A DNA stretch of 64,000 bases, taken from assembly GCA_027946355.1 (NCBI GenBank), contig JAPEUS010000020.1, positions 124,001 to 188,000 on the forward strand, in the 5' to 3' direction. Source of the stretch: Collariella sp. IMI 366227. Taxonomy: Eukaryota; Ascomycota; Sordariomycetes; Sordariales; Chaetomiaceae. Under the pieces are notes generated by a model. It was not told the origin of the DNA, did not search any database, and was given only the letters and a program-made list of their open reading frames with translations. Both the position numbers and the translations under genes were made by a program. This document shows, piece by piece, positions 32,321 to 43,625 of this stretch (within the stretch, counting starts at the first letter, position 1; each line of letters opens with the position of its first letter).

Positions 32321-32788
32321 ATGGGGTCGACTCAGTCTGAACTGGGAGACGACCATCTGCAGCCCGACAAAGCCCATCCATCATGGAGAGCGACAGTCGA
32401 AACAAGCCGCACACCGGCACCTTCGGCAATGAGGGCGTTGGAGGGTGTTAGGAATCCTAGCAGCTCAGTACAGCCCGAGGTCTTGCCAGGCTGCGGATAT
32501 CTTGACATTGGGTCGGTCAGGACGGATGTCGAGACTGTCGTGGCGGGTGTCGACGGTATCCCGCGAGGGCTGTCGGTTCCCAGACTTGGAGTGCTCCTAA
32601 ACGAAGTTCAGCAAATCACGACAGATATGGTGCCCCTCAGTCTTCTCTTTATCAAGCTTGCCAAGTACTCCCATGCAGGCCTCCAGAAGCACATCGCCGA
32701 GCATCAAACCAAACTCGCGCTTCATAAAGATCCAAGTCACGGTCATGGAGGTCCGGGTTCAATGACAACCAACACCATCGCTCTCTGA
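32321..32788 (+). CDS. hypothetical 155-residue protein
   Basis: The frame opens MGSTQSELGD, which fits an N-myristoylation site (Gly2, Ser6). It continues as a hydrophilic protein with one more structured part (about residues 58-135: GYLDIGSVRTDVETVV, SVPRLGVLLNEVQQITTDMV, HIAEHQTK). The ATG follows ACACACAG, which could also be a splice acceptor, so an upstream exon is possible. I do not recognise a family. The uninterrupted frame and balanced composition give moderate support only. Confidence 0.4.
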   Translation: MGSTQSELGDDHLQPDKAHPSWRATVETSRTPAPSAMRALEGVRNPSSSVQPEVLPGCGYLDIGSVRTDVETVVAGVDGIPRGLSVPRLGVLLNEVQQITTDMVPLSLLFIKLAKYSHAGLQKHIAEHQTKLALHKDPSHGHGGPGSMTTNTIAL

Positions 32789-33234
32789 TTAACCACCAGA
32801 AATACAACTAACTACCACAGGGCCCAAGACACAGACATTCAATACCCCAGACCAAAGTGTCCCTCATATACACACCCATAACAGACCTTGCAATGTACCA
32901 GCACCATTACATGACGTACAGACACCTGTCTAGCACATCAACTCCCAACGCACGCTTGCTTGCTTACCACCTATATGCACGCAGCGACAACCTAATACAA
33001 AAGATAACCAAAAAAGCATCCGCCTGCGTATATATATCTCTAGTATCCCCGCAGTATTTCATTAGACATGATGGATGAAATCCCCCAAAACGCCAAAACC
33101 AGACACGAAGTCCTTCCCTCAGGTTCTCCGTGTTTTTCCAACGGGTAGACGCTCGGCTCAAGGACTGAGAGTCAAGCCCAACGGCGTAATCCAAGCCACT
33201 AGCTCAAGGCGAGGTGGGATGTCCCGCCCCCTCC
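32789..33234. other. intergenic, 3' side of two converging genes
   Basis: Short frames only. It probably contains the 3' UTRs of the genes on both sides. Confidence 0.4.
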
Positions 33235-34817
33235 TCACCGATCCGTCTTGACCTCCGGCCACTTCACTTTCCCACACTCCCCCTGCTTCTCCACCCACTT
33301 CTCGATCTTATCCACATCCCAGCCACTCGTCATCCTCTTCTTCTCCTCCTTCTCCCTCTTAACCGGCTTGCCCATAGCGAACGAATTCGCAAACGCACAC
33401 TCCCCATCCACATACTTCCACCTGAAGCACTCATCCCCCTCCAGACTCTCACACGCGGCCGCGCACGCCTCGGCGGACTCATGCGCGACCTTCTCAAACT
33501 CATTCAGCTTGCCCTCCTCTTTCATGCGCTTCGTCTTCCACTCGTCCCACTTGCGGTCGCCTGTGGTGTCGAGGTAGAAGCGGTTCTCGGCCAAGTTGTC
33601 CCAGTCGGCGCGCGTAGCGTTGAGTTTGGGGGCGAGGAACTCGTGGTAGATGTCGCGGAGGACCAAGGGGGTGTGGTTCTTTGAGGATGTGGGGGGTTTG
33701 GAGGTCTTGTGGGCGCGCTCGAAGTGCCAGAAGGAGTTGATTTCTTCGCTGTGATGGGATGGCACCAGTGGGAGGGGCCGAAGGGGAGGGTGGAGGGCTT
33801 TTCGCCGTTGATGGTGGGCCACTGTTGGGGAGGAGGGTGGTTAGCATTGTAGCAAAAGGATGGAAGTTGAAGAGAATTTTGGACTCACCATCTGCTGAAC
33901 AGTAACCTCGGTGTGCTCCTTCATGGCCAGGGCAAACATGTAGTCGCCGCAGCACTCGTTCTGGGCCTTGACATCGTACTTGTTGGCGACACCCGGGTTC
34001 TTGCCGGCAAACTCCTCCATGGCGGCCTTGCTGATAATGTACCCAGACCCGCCGTGCCCAAAGCCAAAGTTGTGCAGCATGGTGACGCTGCCGAGATACA
34101 TCTTTTTGGCCGGGTTGAGGGTCTTGAGCCACTGCACCAAATTCGGCCACAGGACGTACGTGTCGGCGTCAACGAACACATACCAGTCGTACTGCGGGCG
34201 CAGGGCGTAGGCCTTCTCGGCCATGTGGATGTTTTTGTATTTGTCCAGGTTCCAGCCCTCACGGGCCGGGTCGCCCAACTTGTTGCAGTTCTCCTGGTCG
34301 ACGAGGCACCACTTCTGGCGGCGGTACAGGTCGAAGTCGGAGTTGTCCTCCATGGCCTCGGGCAGCACGGTCGACAGCGAGTCGAGGATCTTGTGGCCTG
34401 CCAGGTCCTGCTCCATGTCGCTGAAGATGAGGAAGTCGGGTAGGCACTTGAGGATGGTCATGAGCTGGGTGGGCACGCGGGCGTAGGCCTCGGAGGCGCC
34501 CGTCTTCATGACCAGCAGGATGTTGCTCGTGTCGGGGAAGTCTTCGCAGACCGGATCAACGAGCTTTTCGGGCGGCGGCGGCGGGGAGGGGGCGGCGGCG
34601 GCGGCTTGGGGCAGTGGCAGTCATTATCGACGGTGCCCTGGGGCGCGTGGAGGCTCTTGTGGGGTCGTCGTGGTGGTGGGGTCGTCGTGGTGGTGGGGTT
34701 GTCGTGGTGGTAGGGCACGTCGAGGCCGGGCCCGCCGTTTATCCGGGAGGTGTAGAGAAGGAGGAGGAGGCTGACGGTGACGATGGCGACGATGATGGAG
34801 GACTTGCGGTTGAGCAT
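33235..34817 (-). CDS. fringe-like glycosyltransferase (GT31-type) with C-terminal PAN-like domain
   Basis: This is a type II Golgi-type enzyme. The start MLNRKSSIIVAIVTVSLLLL at 34817 is a cytosolic basic tail plus signal anchor. A Thr/Pro-rich stem follows, then the catalytic domain with VFVDADTYVLWPNLV (the DxD-type metal/sugar-nucleotide site), HNFGFGHGGSGYIIS and NECCGDYMFALA. An intron at 33888-33822 has a clear branch site GCTAAC. The second exon reads WPTINGEKPSTLPFGPSHWC, shifts frame, and continues HSEEINSFWHFERAH to a Cys-rich PAN/apple-like end (EACAAACESLEGDECFRW). Two breaks exist: one base in the C/G-rich polyproline tract (about 34575-34600), and a short frame-changing gap near 33755. 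Acceptor and linkage are unknown. Confidence 0.75.
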
Positions 34818-35870
34818 GGTGGGCGAGATTATGGAGCGATGGCAGGGGGACGGCAAACAAGCGATAGCATCTCCCCCTTGGCGACTCTGGCAACTCTGCG
34901 ATTGCGCGGGAGCAAAAAGAAGGTCGTAAATGCGGTGCGACGGAAGCAGGGCAGAGAGAGTGTAGGTAATTGTCAGCGACAAAGAGAACAGCAAAACAAT
35001 GACAATGACGACGCTGGCGCAAAGACAGATGCAAGAAAAAGAGCGACGGGAAATACGAATGTGTCCAGGCTTCAGCCTTTGATAGGATTCGGCTCAGGCC
35101 AGGAAAGCGTTGCGGCCCCAGGGCTGGTTCTCTTGGTTGTTGGCCGTGATTGGGTGGGCCAGAGTCCATTTCGGGGGCAGGGAAGTGGGGTCATTCCAAG
35201 TTGCGCTAGCGCAGTGGTGGGACCCTCGCCCACTCCAAATACAGACATTGTCTGCCATGTGCTTCTAGAGTCGCACGTCCATTCTAAATGCACAAAACGG
35301 GGGTTACTTCTCTCCGGTTTTCGTCTGGTCTGTCTCTTTGTTGACGGGCCTTATCTGAAGCAGTGAGGCAGCCATCGTTAATTGCCATGCTCTCCGTATC
35401 TTGGTTTTGGTGAGAATCCTGCCTGCATTGTTTCATCACTGCTTTTCAGGGCTGAACCCGGGCTGTGGTGGAGGGGATCGACAAGATCGCTGTTCACCAT
35501 CTCGTCCATGAATTTTTATTCAGGCGGAGATGACGTGAGAAGGTGGAATGGCAGATGCTGGGAAGTCCTTCCCATCCTAAGTAGAGGCACAGCAAGAGAT
35601 GCAAAAAAATTAGAGAAGAGTCCGGTAATAGATGAGTGTCCAAAGACTGACAAGAGGAATATCGAATGGAACTTGGAATGTCTGTGAAAGACTCGAGGCT
35701 GCACCTGCCCAGATGGGAAGTGGCGCAGGGGGATCAGTCTCAGAAAACCGCGACCTGCAGGAAGCGATCGCACCTTCCCTGGCGTCGGACACCATGCTAA
35801 GCATTCCCGCAATGTCTGGTCGCTGCGACCTCACCGACAACAGACACATCAAACCATCAATACAAACTAA
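34818..35870. other. intergenic, promoter side of the glycosyltransferase gene
   Basis: No credible gene. Several medium frames on both strands lack domains or codon bias. Confidence 0.4.
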
Positions 35871-36367
35871 ATGTCCGCTCTCCAACGAAAGCTAGCAACG
35901 GCCAAATTGGCGGCCCATAAGACGGACACGCACACGTACGAGAAGGGTTCATGGAGAGGCGGACGGCTCTGGGAGCAAGCGCCGAGGGACCTGGCGGCGG
36001 GCACCTTCAAGACGGCGCTCCCACGCCGCTTTCCCGTCATCCTCACCCCCGATGGCCCCGTTTCCTCGGTTGAGACTCCAACAGCTCATCGAGTCCGAGT
36101 CGCCCTGAGACATTCGAGACTGCCCGGCTCTAGTGGGACGAGGTTGAGATCGGGCGCATGACAATCGGCCACATCAGCTACGAGGAGGGGAAAAAGCTGT
36201 GGGAGAAGGTGGAAGTGGTGCGCGACTCAATGAGCAGCAATCATCTCGTCAGGTTCAATGGCATTGCGAGGGCCTTGATAATTGTCAAGGCGCTGAAGGA
36301 TGGTGTCACTCTCGACTCTTTCGAGAGGAGGGAGGATGATGCGGTGGGGAAGAGCGCTGGCATTTGA
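35871..36367 (+). pseudogene. remnant of an unrecognised gene
   Basis: The last part is a clean 69-codon stretch starting MTIGHISYEEGKKLWEKVEV and ending near 36367, with protein-like composition (amphipathic helices, LVRFNGIARALIIVKALKDG). Upstream, RLQQLIESES and then ETFETAR-L-stop-WDEVEIGR read into it but need one frame change and contain a TAG at about 36132. The upstream ATG at 35871 (MSALQRKLATAKLAAHKTD) may be the original start. I cannot name the family. Confidence 0.4.
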
Positions 36368-37828
36368 ACTCGACATATTTCTCACCACTTGTTCATCCGG
36401 TTTCAACGTCAAAACCCTTGCCCATCGCCGCCAGGTCCAGACTCTCCCGAAGACCCAAGGACCTGGGCGCTAATTTTAGTGTTTGTTTTCGATTGTGGGG
36501 TCTCAAAATCGTGGGGTTCTACAACAGACTCGACGAGTTGCCCCGACCAGCCAGCTCCACGGCAGGGGAATGAAGAGAAATTTTATTAAACTTTTCCATG
36601 TTCCTAAGACGAGCAGGAAGACGCGTTCCTCGAAGTTCGCGCCTAAGCGAATTCGGAAGAAGAGTTCCTCACTCGGGCTGTAGAACCCAGACGGCCGGAT
36701 CCGGTCATCTCCGGATGTCGGCCCCGCTGTCCGCTCCAGCCATTTTTCGGCCGACCACAGAAACGTCAACAGTCTCAATGTTACTGGCGCCATGGGAGCA
36801 CCGGAAGAAGACAACTACTGCGTTGCTGGCGCAAACCATTAGCCAAGAGCGGGCGAGCCAAATAAAGTCAGGGGCGTGTCTTGGCCTAGTGGGTGGGACT
36901 GGTACCTGGCCAGCTTGAATGGTCGCGTCTTTCGCCGAAAACCCGCGTGTTGAGTCAATCATCGAGCCGGTTACCTCCCCGTTCTCCCAGAAGAATGCTT
37001 GAGAATGCCTGGCCAGGACGGGGAAGGCCCGCCGTGTTGTTCGTCCCCCTGGGCCTCGAGGAGCTGGGTTTTAATGGCCGGAGAACTCGGCCCCGTGCCG
37101 ATGGCATGCAGCTGATTGCGTGATGCGCGACCTCAAAGGAACCATGCTTCTTGACTCGTCAGCGACAAGCGCCAGACTACACGCTCGGGACTCAACACTG
37201 TTCAAATCACGATTCCAGACTGCTGCTGAGTGTTCCAGGATGCAGATGCGGACGGGCTGTATGGGGCCATCATGCTTATGGCCATGCGTCCTCGCATCGA
37301 AGCTGGACACACGTGTCTACACAGTAACCCACCTTGCCTCGAGGTGAAACTGGTTCCCGTTCACTCTTTTCAATTCCTGGTTGACGCGTCAATGCTCAAG
37401 AATTGGCGCGGCACCATTGGTGCGGCACATGCATCGCGGCTCTCACGGAAGTGGGTTTAAGCGCCGTGCCCCTGCCGAGGCCGCGCCGCCGGCCGATATC
37501 AGAAGCTCCCCGCCAGTTGTTAGTTCGGGCAGGCGCTTCCATGCATATGACGACGGCTTCATTCGTTCCTTGGGAGAACACCTTGCAGTAGCGTACACCA
37601 CGGCTCTGCGGCCTGAGATGTCGCCAGGGAAAGGCAGAATGTGAAGGCGGATGGTAGGGGCATGAGAGACGATGCATGCAGCTCCTGGCAGAAGGAGCTG
37701 CAAAAGCTGCAAGACATCCGAATACTCCTCCTAGATCATAAGACTCTTGTCTTCGCCGCCGGCACATCTCCATCGCAGATCGGAATCCTCGCCGTGCCAC
37801 TGCGGGACATTGCTGGCGGCTTGCTTGC
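36368..37828. other. 1.4 kb without a recognisable gene
   Basis: Open frames up to about 200 codons exist, but they are Arg-rich, overlapping and without domains. The final 180 bp may hold the missing N-terminus of the following membrane protein. Confidence 0.35.
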
Positions 37829-38749
37829 GTGCATGCGGCAGCAGCTGCTGTGAACCCGAACACAGCCTCCCCCACCAGCATCAACATGGAACTCCGGGAG
37901 CGGCCCGCCGCCGGGCGCCGCCAGACCATCAGTACGGACGGCAACGGCGCGCGGATGCAGCGGCAGTACCTGTGGAACACACCCAACGGCAGCGAGCCCA
38001 ACTTCTCGGAAACCTATGCGCACGGCGACAAGATCGTCGTGTCGTGGAACGCGCTCAACAACAGCATCTACGACCTGTGGTTAACGAGCTGGGAGCTCGA
38101 CCCAGACCCCGTCGCGCGGTGCATCGCCAGTGAGTGTCCCCCCTCCCCCCAGCACCTCAAACAAGTCCTCTCCCAGAGCCGACGGCGACTAACCTGGGCC
38201 ACCGCAAGGAGCAATAGACCTCGCCCAAGACGGCAGCATCGCGCTCCTGACCTCGGATCCGCCCCCCTCCGACCTCGCCGACGAAACGCGCTACGTCTTC
38301 CGCTTCAAGCCCCGACCCTCCAAGGCACCTTCATCCCCTCCGACCCCGACCTCTCCAGCCCAGGCTTCCTGCTTGCGCGGTCGACGCCAAATAAGAAAGA
38401 TATCCCGGGCATCGACAAACCCACCACCACCACCACCACAACAGGGACCGCAGCGTCGACAACGACCGCGCGCCAGGTCGCCACAACGACCCCTTCCCGA
38501 GAAGAAGAGGCGTCCATGACGGGGATGACGCCAGCGGCGGCGGCGGGGTTGACGATCGGGTTGATTCTGGTGGTTGCGCTGGTGGTGGCGGTGGAGGTGG
38601 GATATCTGATGTGGCGGAGGCGGAAGAGGCGGCGGGAGGAGGACGGGGGGACTCAGATGATACATCGAGGTCGGGACGTCAAAATCAAGAAAGAGGATGA
38701 AAAGAGGTTTGGGAAGGAAGGGGAGAGGGGTGTTTGTGGAGGTGGATAA
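37829..38749 (+). CDS. single-pass membrane protein with Thr-rich stalk
   Basis: The extracellular part reads YLWNTPNGSEPNFSETYAHG and KIVVSWNALNNSIYDLWLTS, a beta-sandwich-like domain of small fungal surface proteins. An intron of about 75 bp starts at GTGAGT (38131) and ends before AIDLAQDGSIALLTS. After RYVFRFKPRPSK one base is missing (GG at 38324-38325), and the frame then reads GTFIPSDPDLSSPGFLLARS. A Thr-rich stalk, a membrane helix (AGLTIGLILVVALVVAVEVG) and a basic cytosolic tail (RRRKRRREE) follow. The N-terminus and signal peptide are uncertain; the ATG used here has no clear signal sequence. The layout suggests a cell-wall sensor or adhesion-type protein, which is inference. Confidence 0.6.
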   Translation: MHAAAAAVNPNTASPTSINMELRERPAAGRRQTISTDGNGARMQRQYLWNTPNGSEPNFSETYAHGDKIVVSWNALNNSIYDLWLTSWELDPDPVARCIASECPPSPQHLKQVLSQSRRRLTWATARSNRPRPRRQHRAPDLGSAPLRPRRRNALRLPLQAPTLQGTFIPSDPDLSSPGFLLARSTPNKKDIPGIDKPTTTTTTTGTAASTTTARQVATTTPSREEEASMTGMTPAAAAGLTIGLILVVALVVAVEVGYLMWRRRKRRREEDGGTQMIHRGRDVKIKKEDEKRFGKEGERGVCGGG

Positions 38750-39571
38750 GGGGATGTGAGGGTGAAGGAAGGAGGGGATGCTGCCGTTGTGGTCGCCGGA
38801 GTTGCCGGGGATTCGCATTGGGGATCAGGTTGGTGCATGAGTTGCAGGGGTCGAGGTTTAGTGGGAATAAGTTGGGAGGCCGTTGACGGTGAATAGTGAG
38901 GTTTGTGAGCTGGAGGCGGGGGATGGGCTGATCAAAGGTTGGTAGGGAGGTTGCCAGCGAGCGTTGAGATTGGGGGCTGGTTGGATGCTTCAGATCCGGG
39001 CGCCAGAACGTGCCTCCACGGGCTTGATGATTGATAATAAACAAATACCATGGCGCTCAGCCAAATGTTTTCAACATCCTGGTTCTCATGTTTGTTTGTT
39101 GGTTTCGGGCTGACCGAGGGGGGGAGGTTTGCTGCCTTGAATTTGGAACCAAACGAGCAAAGTCCTCGCCGGCGCTGGTTTCTGCCCGCGGCTTCTCCGG
39201 ATTCCTCTTCTTGATTACATTCTTTTATCGCCGAGAAACTTCCTGTCCTCGCCTTGATTTTGCCTCCCTCCCCCGCGGACTCGACATTCTCCAACTTCAT
39301 TGTCTTTGTCCGTTTTCTTCAGAACTGCATCAATCCTGCCCCCGGCCTTTTTCTCCGAACGCGTTTGGTTTTTTATGTAAAAGCAAGCATTCCACTCCGC
39401 ACGCACACGAGGCTCCGTTTTTTGAACCTCGAAGATCCAAGTCCATGAGACAGACGCCCATCTCCACTCTGCACCGCTCCGACATCGACGCCCGACTCCC
39501 CCCTTGAACGCCACAGCTTGACGACTGCAATCACCCTCTGGAACGAACCGAGCCCCACAACGCCCGTCACG
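38750..39571. promoter_or_regulatory. intergenic, promoter and 5' UTR of the TCP11/Sok1 gene
   Basis: Pyrimidine-rich segments with TTTCTTCAG and CCTCCCCCG character occur in the last 350 bp before the start codon. No gene seen. Confidence 0.4.
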
Positions 39572-42500
39572 ATGCGGCGCCCGTCGTTGGATCTCACCGA
39601 GCCCGCTCGGAACATCGAAGAGTCGACTGGGCAGCCCACGCCAGAGATGGCCGACGCTGCCCCCGACCACTCCCTCCCGCCCACCGCCGAAGAAATGGAG
39701 CTGGTGGATGGCGAGGGCGAACACACGAGGGTTCAAGCTCCGCCGCCACCACCGCATATCGCAGCCCGCCTCTTCTACCGCCCAACAAACCAGACCCGCC
39801 GCAAAGATAGCGCCGCCTCATCGCGCCGCAACAGCATCTCGTCCGCTCATTCGCGCTCCTCGCACGGTGGTGGCCGCTTGGGCGGTCCGCAGAGCAAGTA
39901 TGTTGCCCAGCACCTTCGCCGGGCGTCCATTCTCGAGGACCGCAAGGCACGCCTTGCCGACCGCGCCGCCCATGCCGAAAAGGTGCGCCTGCGTGCCGCG
40001 CTGGCCAAAGCGGCTACCAAGGACACTACCATCAGCGAAGAGAGGGCACTTGCCGCTGCCCAGGCGCGCGAACGCAACCTGGCTGAGATTGCTGCGGCGT
40101 GCGCCGAAGAGGTCAGGCGGGCCAAGGCGGTGGCCGAGAGCATGAAGGAGAAGCGCGAGCAGGAGATCCGCAAGCTGAAGGTTCATATGGAGGAGCGGCT
40201 TGCCGAAGCAGAGAGGAGGAGGGAAGAGCTGCGCAGCCGGAATGCGAATAGAGTCAGGACTAGAGACCGTGGGCAGAGCCTCGGTATGCGGAAGCCTTCA
40301 GCGGTCGAGGTCATGCCGGAAGTGAAGGAGGTCAAGGAACGCGAACCGAAACCCCTGACCGAGGAGGCCGCCGCCACCCGGATTCAATGGTGCTGGAAGG
40401 CGACTAAGAGGAAGCAGGCCGTTGCCGAGTTTTCTGCCCTCGGCTTGTCCCTGGACGCCGTCCGGGAGACGTCGTTTGACCAGGTCACTATGCTGCTCTC
40501 GCAGGAGAGCGTGCTGCTGCTGACGGCCCGCATCCTCCGCATCTGCGGGCTCAACGAGGGTGATACAGGGTCGGTAGAGGAGATGGCCGCGGTGCGGTCT
40601 TTCCTCAGCGCCTTCCTCATTCTCGGCCATCCGTCACAGGTGCTCAGCAATAAGGAGGAAAAGCAGGAACAGGAAGTGGGCGAGTCGAGCCAGGCACAGC
40701 CCATGCCCAAGGACAACCTGGCCAATCCCCAGTCGCAGGAGCTGGTCGGTAAGGCGAGGGACTTGCTGGTGTTGTTTGAGAACATCCTCGGACGTTTGAC
40801 GGCCTTCAACAGTTACACGCCGCCGCCGTCACTGCTTGCCGACTTCCCCGAGGTCTACGCCACCTTCTACAACGCGCTGATTGCATGGAAGGCGCGGGAC
40901 TCGAGCTCGCTGGTCGACCTCATGGTCATGCAGTTTGTCGAGCTGGATGCTATCTGGGAGTCTGTCAAGGATACGACCGACGGCTCGGTGGACCAGGTGT
41001 ACAAGGAGAGCATCCGCAACAACCAGCTGCTCCTACTGGTTAGGATCAAAAAGCTGGCTGGCCCTACCACGGGCAAGAAGCTGGTTGCGGACGCCGTAAA
41101 GGCCGCCCGCAAGACGAGGGCGAAGAAACCCGTGGGTGACACGAAACCGCGCGTGGCAGACCACTCAGTCACCGAGACGGCAATGGGGGTCCTCGGCGTG
41201 GAAGAGAGCCATGACCAGACGCAAACCCCGACGCCTCCAGCGACCCCATCCCGGAAGCCCGAGTCGTTCAGGGTTAGCATTGTGGTCCCCAGCGGGAAGA
41301 GCCTGCTGCCGGACAACCGGATTGTCGTCCACGAGCTGGCCATTGACAAGGAGTTCCGGACCGAACCCCACGAATATCACGAACAACAAGAGCACCTACT
41401 AGCGCCGCTTTTTAAGCAGATGTGCACAACTATGCAATCCCAAAACCAAGAAGCGCACTTCTTCCTCCTCCTCCAAGTCGCCGACCTCATCCGCGACAAA
41501 CTTCAACGCCTCGTGCGCCCCAACACATCCATGCACACCTTCATCGGCGACCTCCTCGACACCGACCTCGCCCGGCGACAATTCACCATGGGCAGCTTCT
41601 CCTACGAGAAGTTCTTCCACTCCATGTCTACCCTTCTCCCAAAGCTCTGCGCCCCCGTCCGCGACGAAGAGGTCAAGACCCTCGTCGAAGAGAAACTCAC
41701 CCAACCTAGCAGCAGCTACGTCGAACGCCTCGAGTCCCTCAACTCTTTCATTGACGTGATGCTCAGCGACTACGCGAACTACCTCCTTCAGCTCGCTGCG
41801 CCGCAGCTCATCGCCCAAGCACCCGTCTACGAAGCCAAGGCGTTTGCTGCCGCCCTTGAAAACGGCACACATTCCCTCGCCGGTGCCACCCGCGCCTGGC
41901 GCGCCGCTCGCGGGAAGATCCTCGCTGAGGTTGCACGCCGCGACCCGGAGGGTGTTAATCACCCAGGCTCACGCCCGACAGCAAATCGGATCTATGCGCA
42001 GCTGCTCGTCGACCTTTTCACGCAACTCGCCCCCGTTCCGCGCGACGACGTCCCCGAGATGCTGCTGCTGGATTACAAGCGGGTGTTGGAGGCCGGGCGG
42101 ATGACCCGCCGTGTTATCACCGCGGGCGCGATCCTGCTGCAGTGCAAGAATTTGCTGAAGCGGGATGTGCGCGCCCCGTGGAGGAGTGAGGCGATGAGGA
42201 TTATGGCTGTGCTGGAGAGGCGGGATGCACAGCAGGCTGGGGGGGAGGAGGCGATGGCGCCTGAGGTGGCCGCGGATGGGGTCATGGCTGCGTTGGAGGC
42301 GGGCAGGTCGATGCCTGCTGCGACGAAGGTGCATTTGAGGGGGTTGGTGAATAAATTCCTTGCGGCGAGCGCGGAGGCTGCGAGTGCGAGCGATGGGGGG
42401 GAGGTGAGAGAGCCGGTGTTAAGGTTGTTGTTGGGCAGGTTGAGGGCGCATGTGTTGGCGAGGTTGGGCGCGGCGTCGGCGAGTGAGAAGGTTAGGGCGA

Positions 42501-42646
42501 CGAGTACGGCCGGGGAGAAGTTGGCGAGTTTGGGGCTGGCGGAGTTTGTGGACAAGGTGAGGGAGATGGTGGATATGATGGGACGGGTGTCGGGGTGGAC
42601 AGGGGGCGCATGGGGTTTGGTGGGATCAGGTGGCGGAGGTTGTTGA
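39572..42646 (+). CDS. TCP11/Sok1-family protein
   Basis: An intronless frame of 1024 residues starts MRRPSLDLTE; the frame stays open upstream but without an ATG. Domains: a disordered N-terminus with Ser-rich RRNSISSAHSRSS; a long Ala/Arg/Glu coiled coil (about residues 105-235); an IQ-like TRIQWCWKATKRKQ; then the T-complex-11 domain from about residue 400 to the end (LVLFENILGRLTAFNSY, FYNALIAWKARDS, RLESLNSFIDVMLSDYANYL). Fungal members include Saccharomyces Sok1, a suppressor of reduced cAMP-dependent kinase activity. A role in cAMP/PKA-linked growth control is expected from the family, not shown here. The frame has no breaks. Confidence 0.85.
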   Translation: MRRPSLDLTEPARNIEESTGQPTPEMADAAPDHSLPPTAEEMELVDGEGEHTRVQAPPPPPHIAARLFYRPTNQTRRKDSAASSRRNSISSAHSRSSHGGGRLGGPQSKYVAQHLRRASILEDRKARLADRAAHAEKVRLRAALAKAATKDTTISEERALAAAQARERNLAEIAAACAEEVRRAKAVAESMKEKREQEIRKLKVHMEERLAEAERRREELRSRNANRVRTRDRGQSLGMRKPSAVEVMPEVKEVKEREPKPLTEEAAATRIQWCWKATKRKQAVAEFSALGLSLDAVRETSFDQVTMLLSQESVLLLTARILRICGLNEGDTGSVEEMAAVRSFLSAFLILGHPSQVLSNKEEKQEQEVGESSQAQPMPKDNLANPQSQELVGKARDLLVLFENILGRLTAFNSYTPPPSLLADFPEVYATFYNALIAWKARDSSSLVDLMVMQFVELDAIWESVKDTTDGSVDQVYKESIRNNQLLLLVRIKKLAGPTTGKKLVADAVKAARKTRAKKPVGDTKPRVADHSVTETAMGVLGVEESHDQTQTPTPPATPSRKPESFRVSIVVPSGKSLLPDNRIVVHELAIDKEFRTEPHEYHEQQEHLLAPLFKQMCTTMQSQNQEAHFFLLLQVADLIRDKLQRLVRPNTSMHTFIGDLLDTDLARRQFTMGSFSYEKFFHSMSTLLPKLCAPVRDEEVKTLVEEKLTQPSSSYVERLESLNSFIDVMLSDYANYLLQLAAPQLIAQAPVYEAKAFAAALENGTHSLAGATRAWRAARGKILAEVARRDPEGVNHPGSRPTANRIYAQLLVDLFTQLAPVPRDDVPEMLLLDYKRVLEAGRMTRRVITAGAILLQCKNLLKRDVRAPWRSEAMRIMAVLERRDAQQAGGEEAMAPEVAADGVMAALEAGRSMPAATKVHLRGLVNKFLAASAEAASASDGGEVREPVLRLLLGRLRAHVLARLGAASASEKVRATSTAGEKLASLGLAEFVDKVREMVDMMGRVSGWTGGAWGLVGSGGGGC

Positions 42647-43625
42647 GAATGAATGAGTGAAGTCTTAGCGGAGGAGGGAGGATACCCGGTGTGTTTGCTT
42701 GTGGTGGTGGTAGTGGTGTGGTGGCCAGCTTTAACCTAGTTCGACGAGAAGGCATGGCGTGGGAAGGGATGGGGGGATGCATATATTTATGGGCATTGGG
42801 ATGGTTTTCCGAGGGCATTGATTGACGGGGGATTCTACGTGGGATGTTCCTTTGGCATTGTTTTTGCATTCCTCGGGTGCTTCAGTAACTGGCGTTCGGG
42901 TTGGGTCAGGGACTGTTTCTGGGTTGACCGGTCTCGTGGATTCATTTTTGAGGCTGGGACCTGAATTTATATGAGGAGGACACATGGAAGCGTTACACTC
43001 CTTTTCTCGTTTCCATCTGGGATATTGATAGGTATATTATTTACAGCGGTTAGATCATCCCTGGCTCCGTCTAACAACAGGCACCAAGATGTTTAATGTC
43101 GAAAGACGGCGCCCTTAAAGCGGATAGCGCCGGGTCATCAAGGTCCTGATGCTTCCACAGATTCGGGCGAGGGTCGCTGGCCCCACTCTGCTGCAGCAAC
43201 GGGACCCACCTCAACACGACAACAGCGGGGCTTTTTCTACGCGACATCCACGACACAACAACCCCTCCTTCCTGTCTCTGATCTGACCCATCCGAGCTTG
43301 AGCCAGAAGTGGAAGCTGTGTTTGAGGATCGGAACAGCCAGATGCCTGCTTGAGGGTTTGAATTGATCTCATTACGTTTGATCTGGCGCCATTGGATTCG
43401 TCCATCTTCAGACTCTGGTTCAGGCTCCAACTGGCACACGTTTCACAGGCCATCCCCTCACTGACACCTCCCCTCGTGCCCCTCACTGCTGCCGTTGCTG
43501 CCGTCATTGGAGGATCCAGTACATGCTGAAGTGGGGTAAGCCCAAAAGCTTGACCCAAGCTCGACCCAAGCTCGACCCCAACCCAGACCTCGTTGCGGTT
43601 GCTGAGCCCCCTCCAGTCTCCATCC
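42647..43625. other. intergenic between the TCP11/Sok1 and aminopeptidase genes
   Basis: Genes on both sides read to the right. The last 300 bp should contain the aminopeptidase promoter. Nothing else recognised. Confidence 0.4.
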
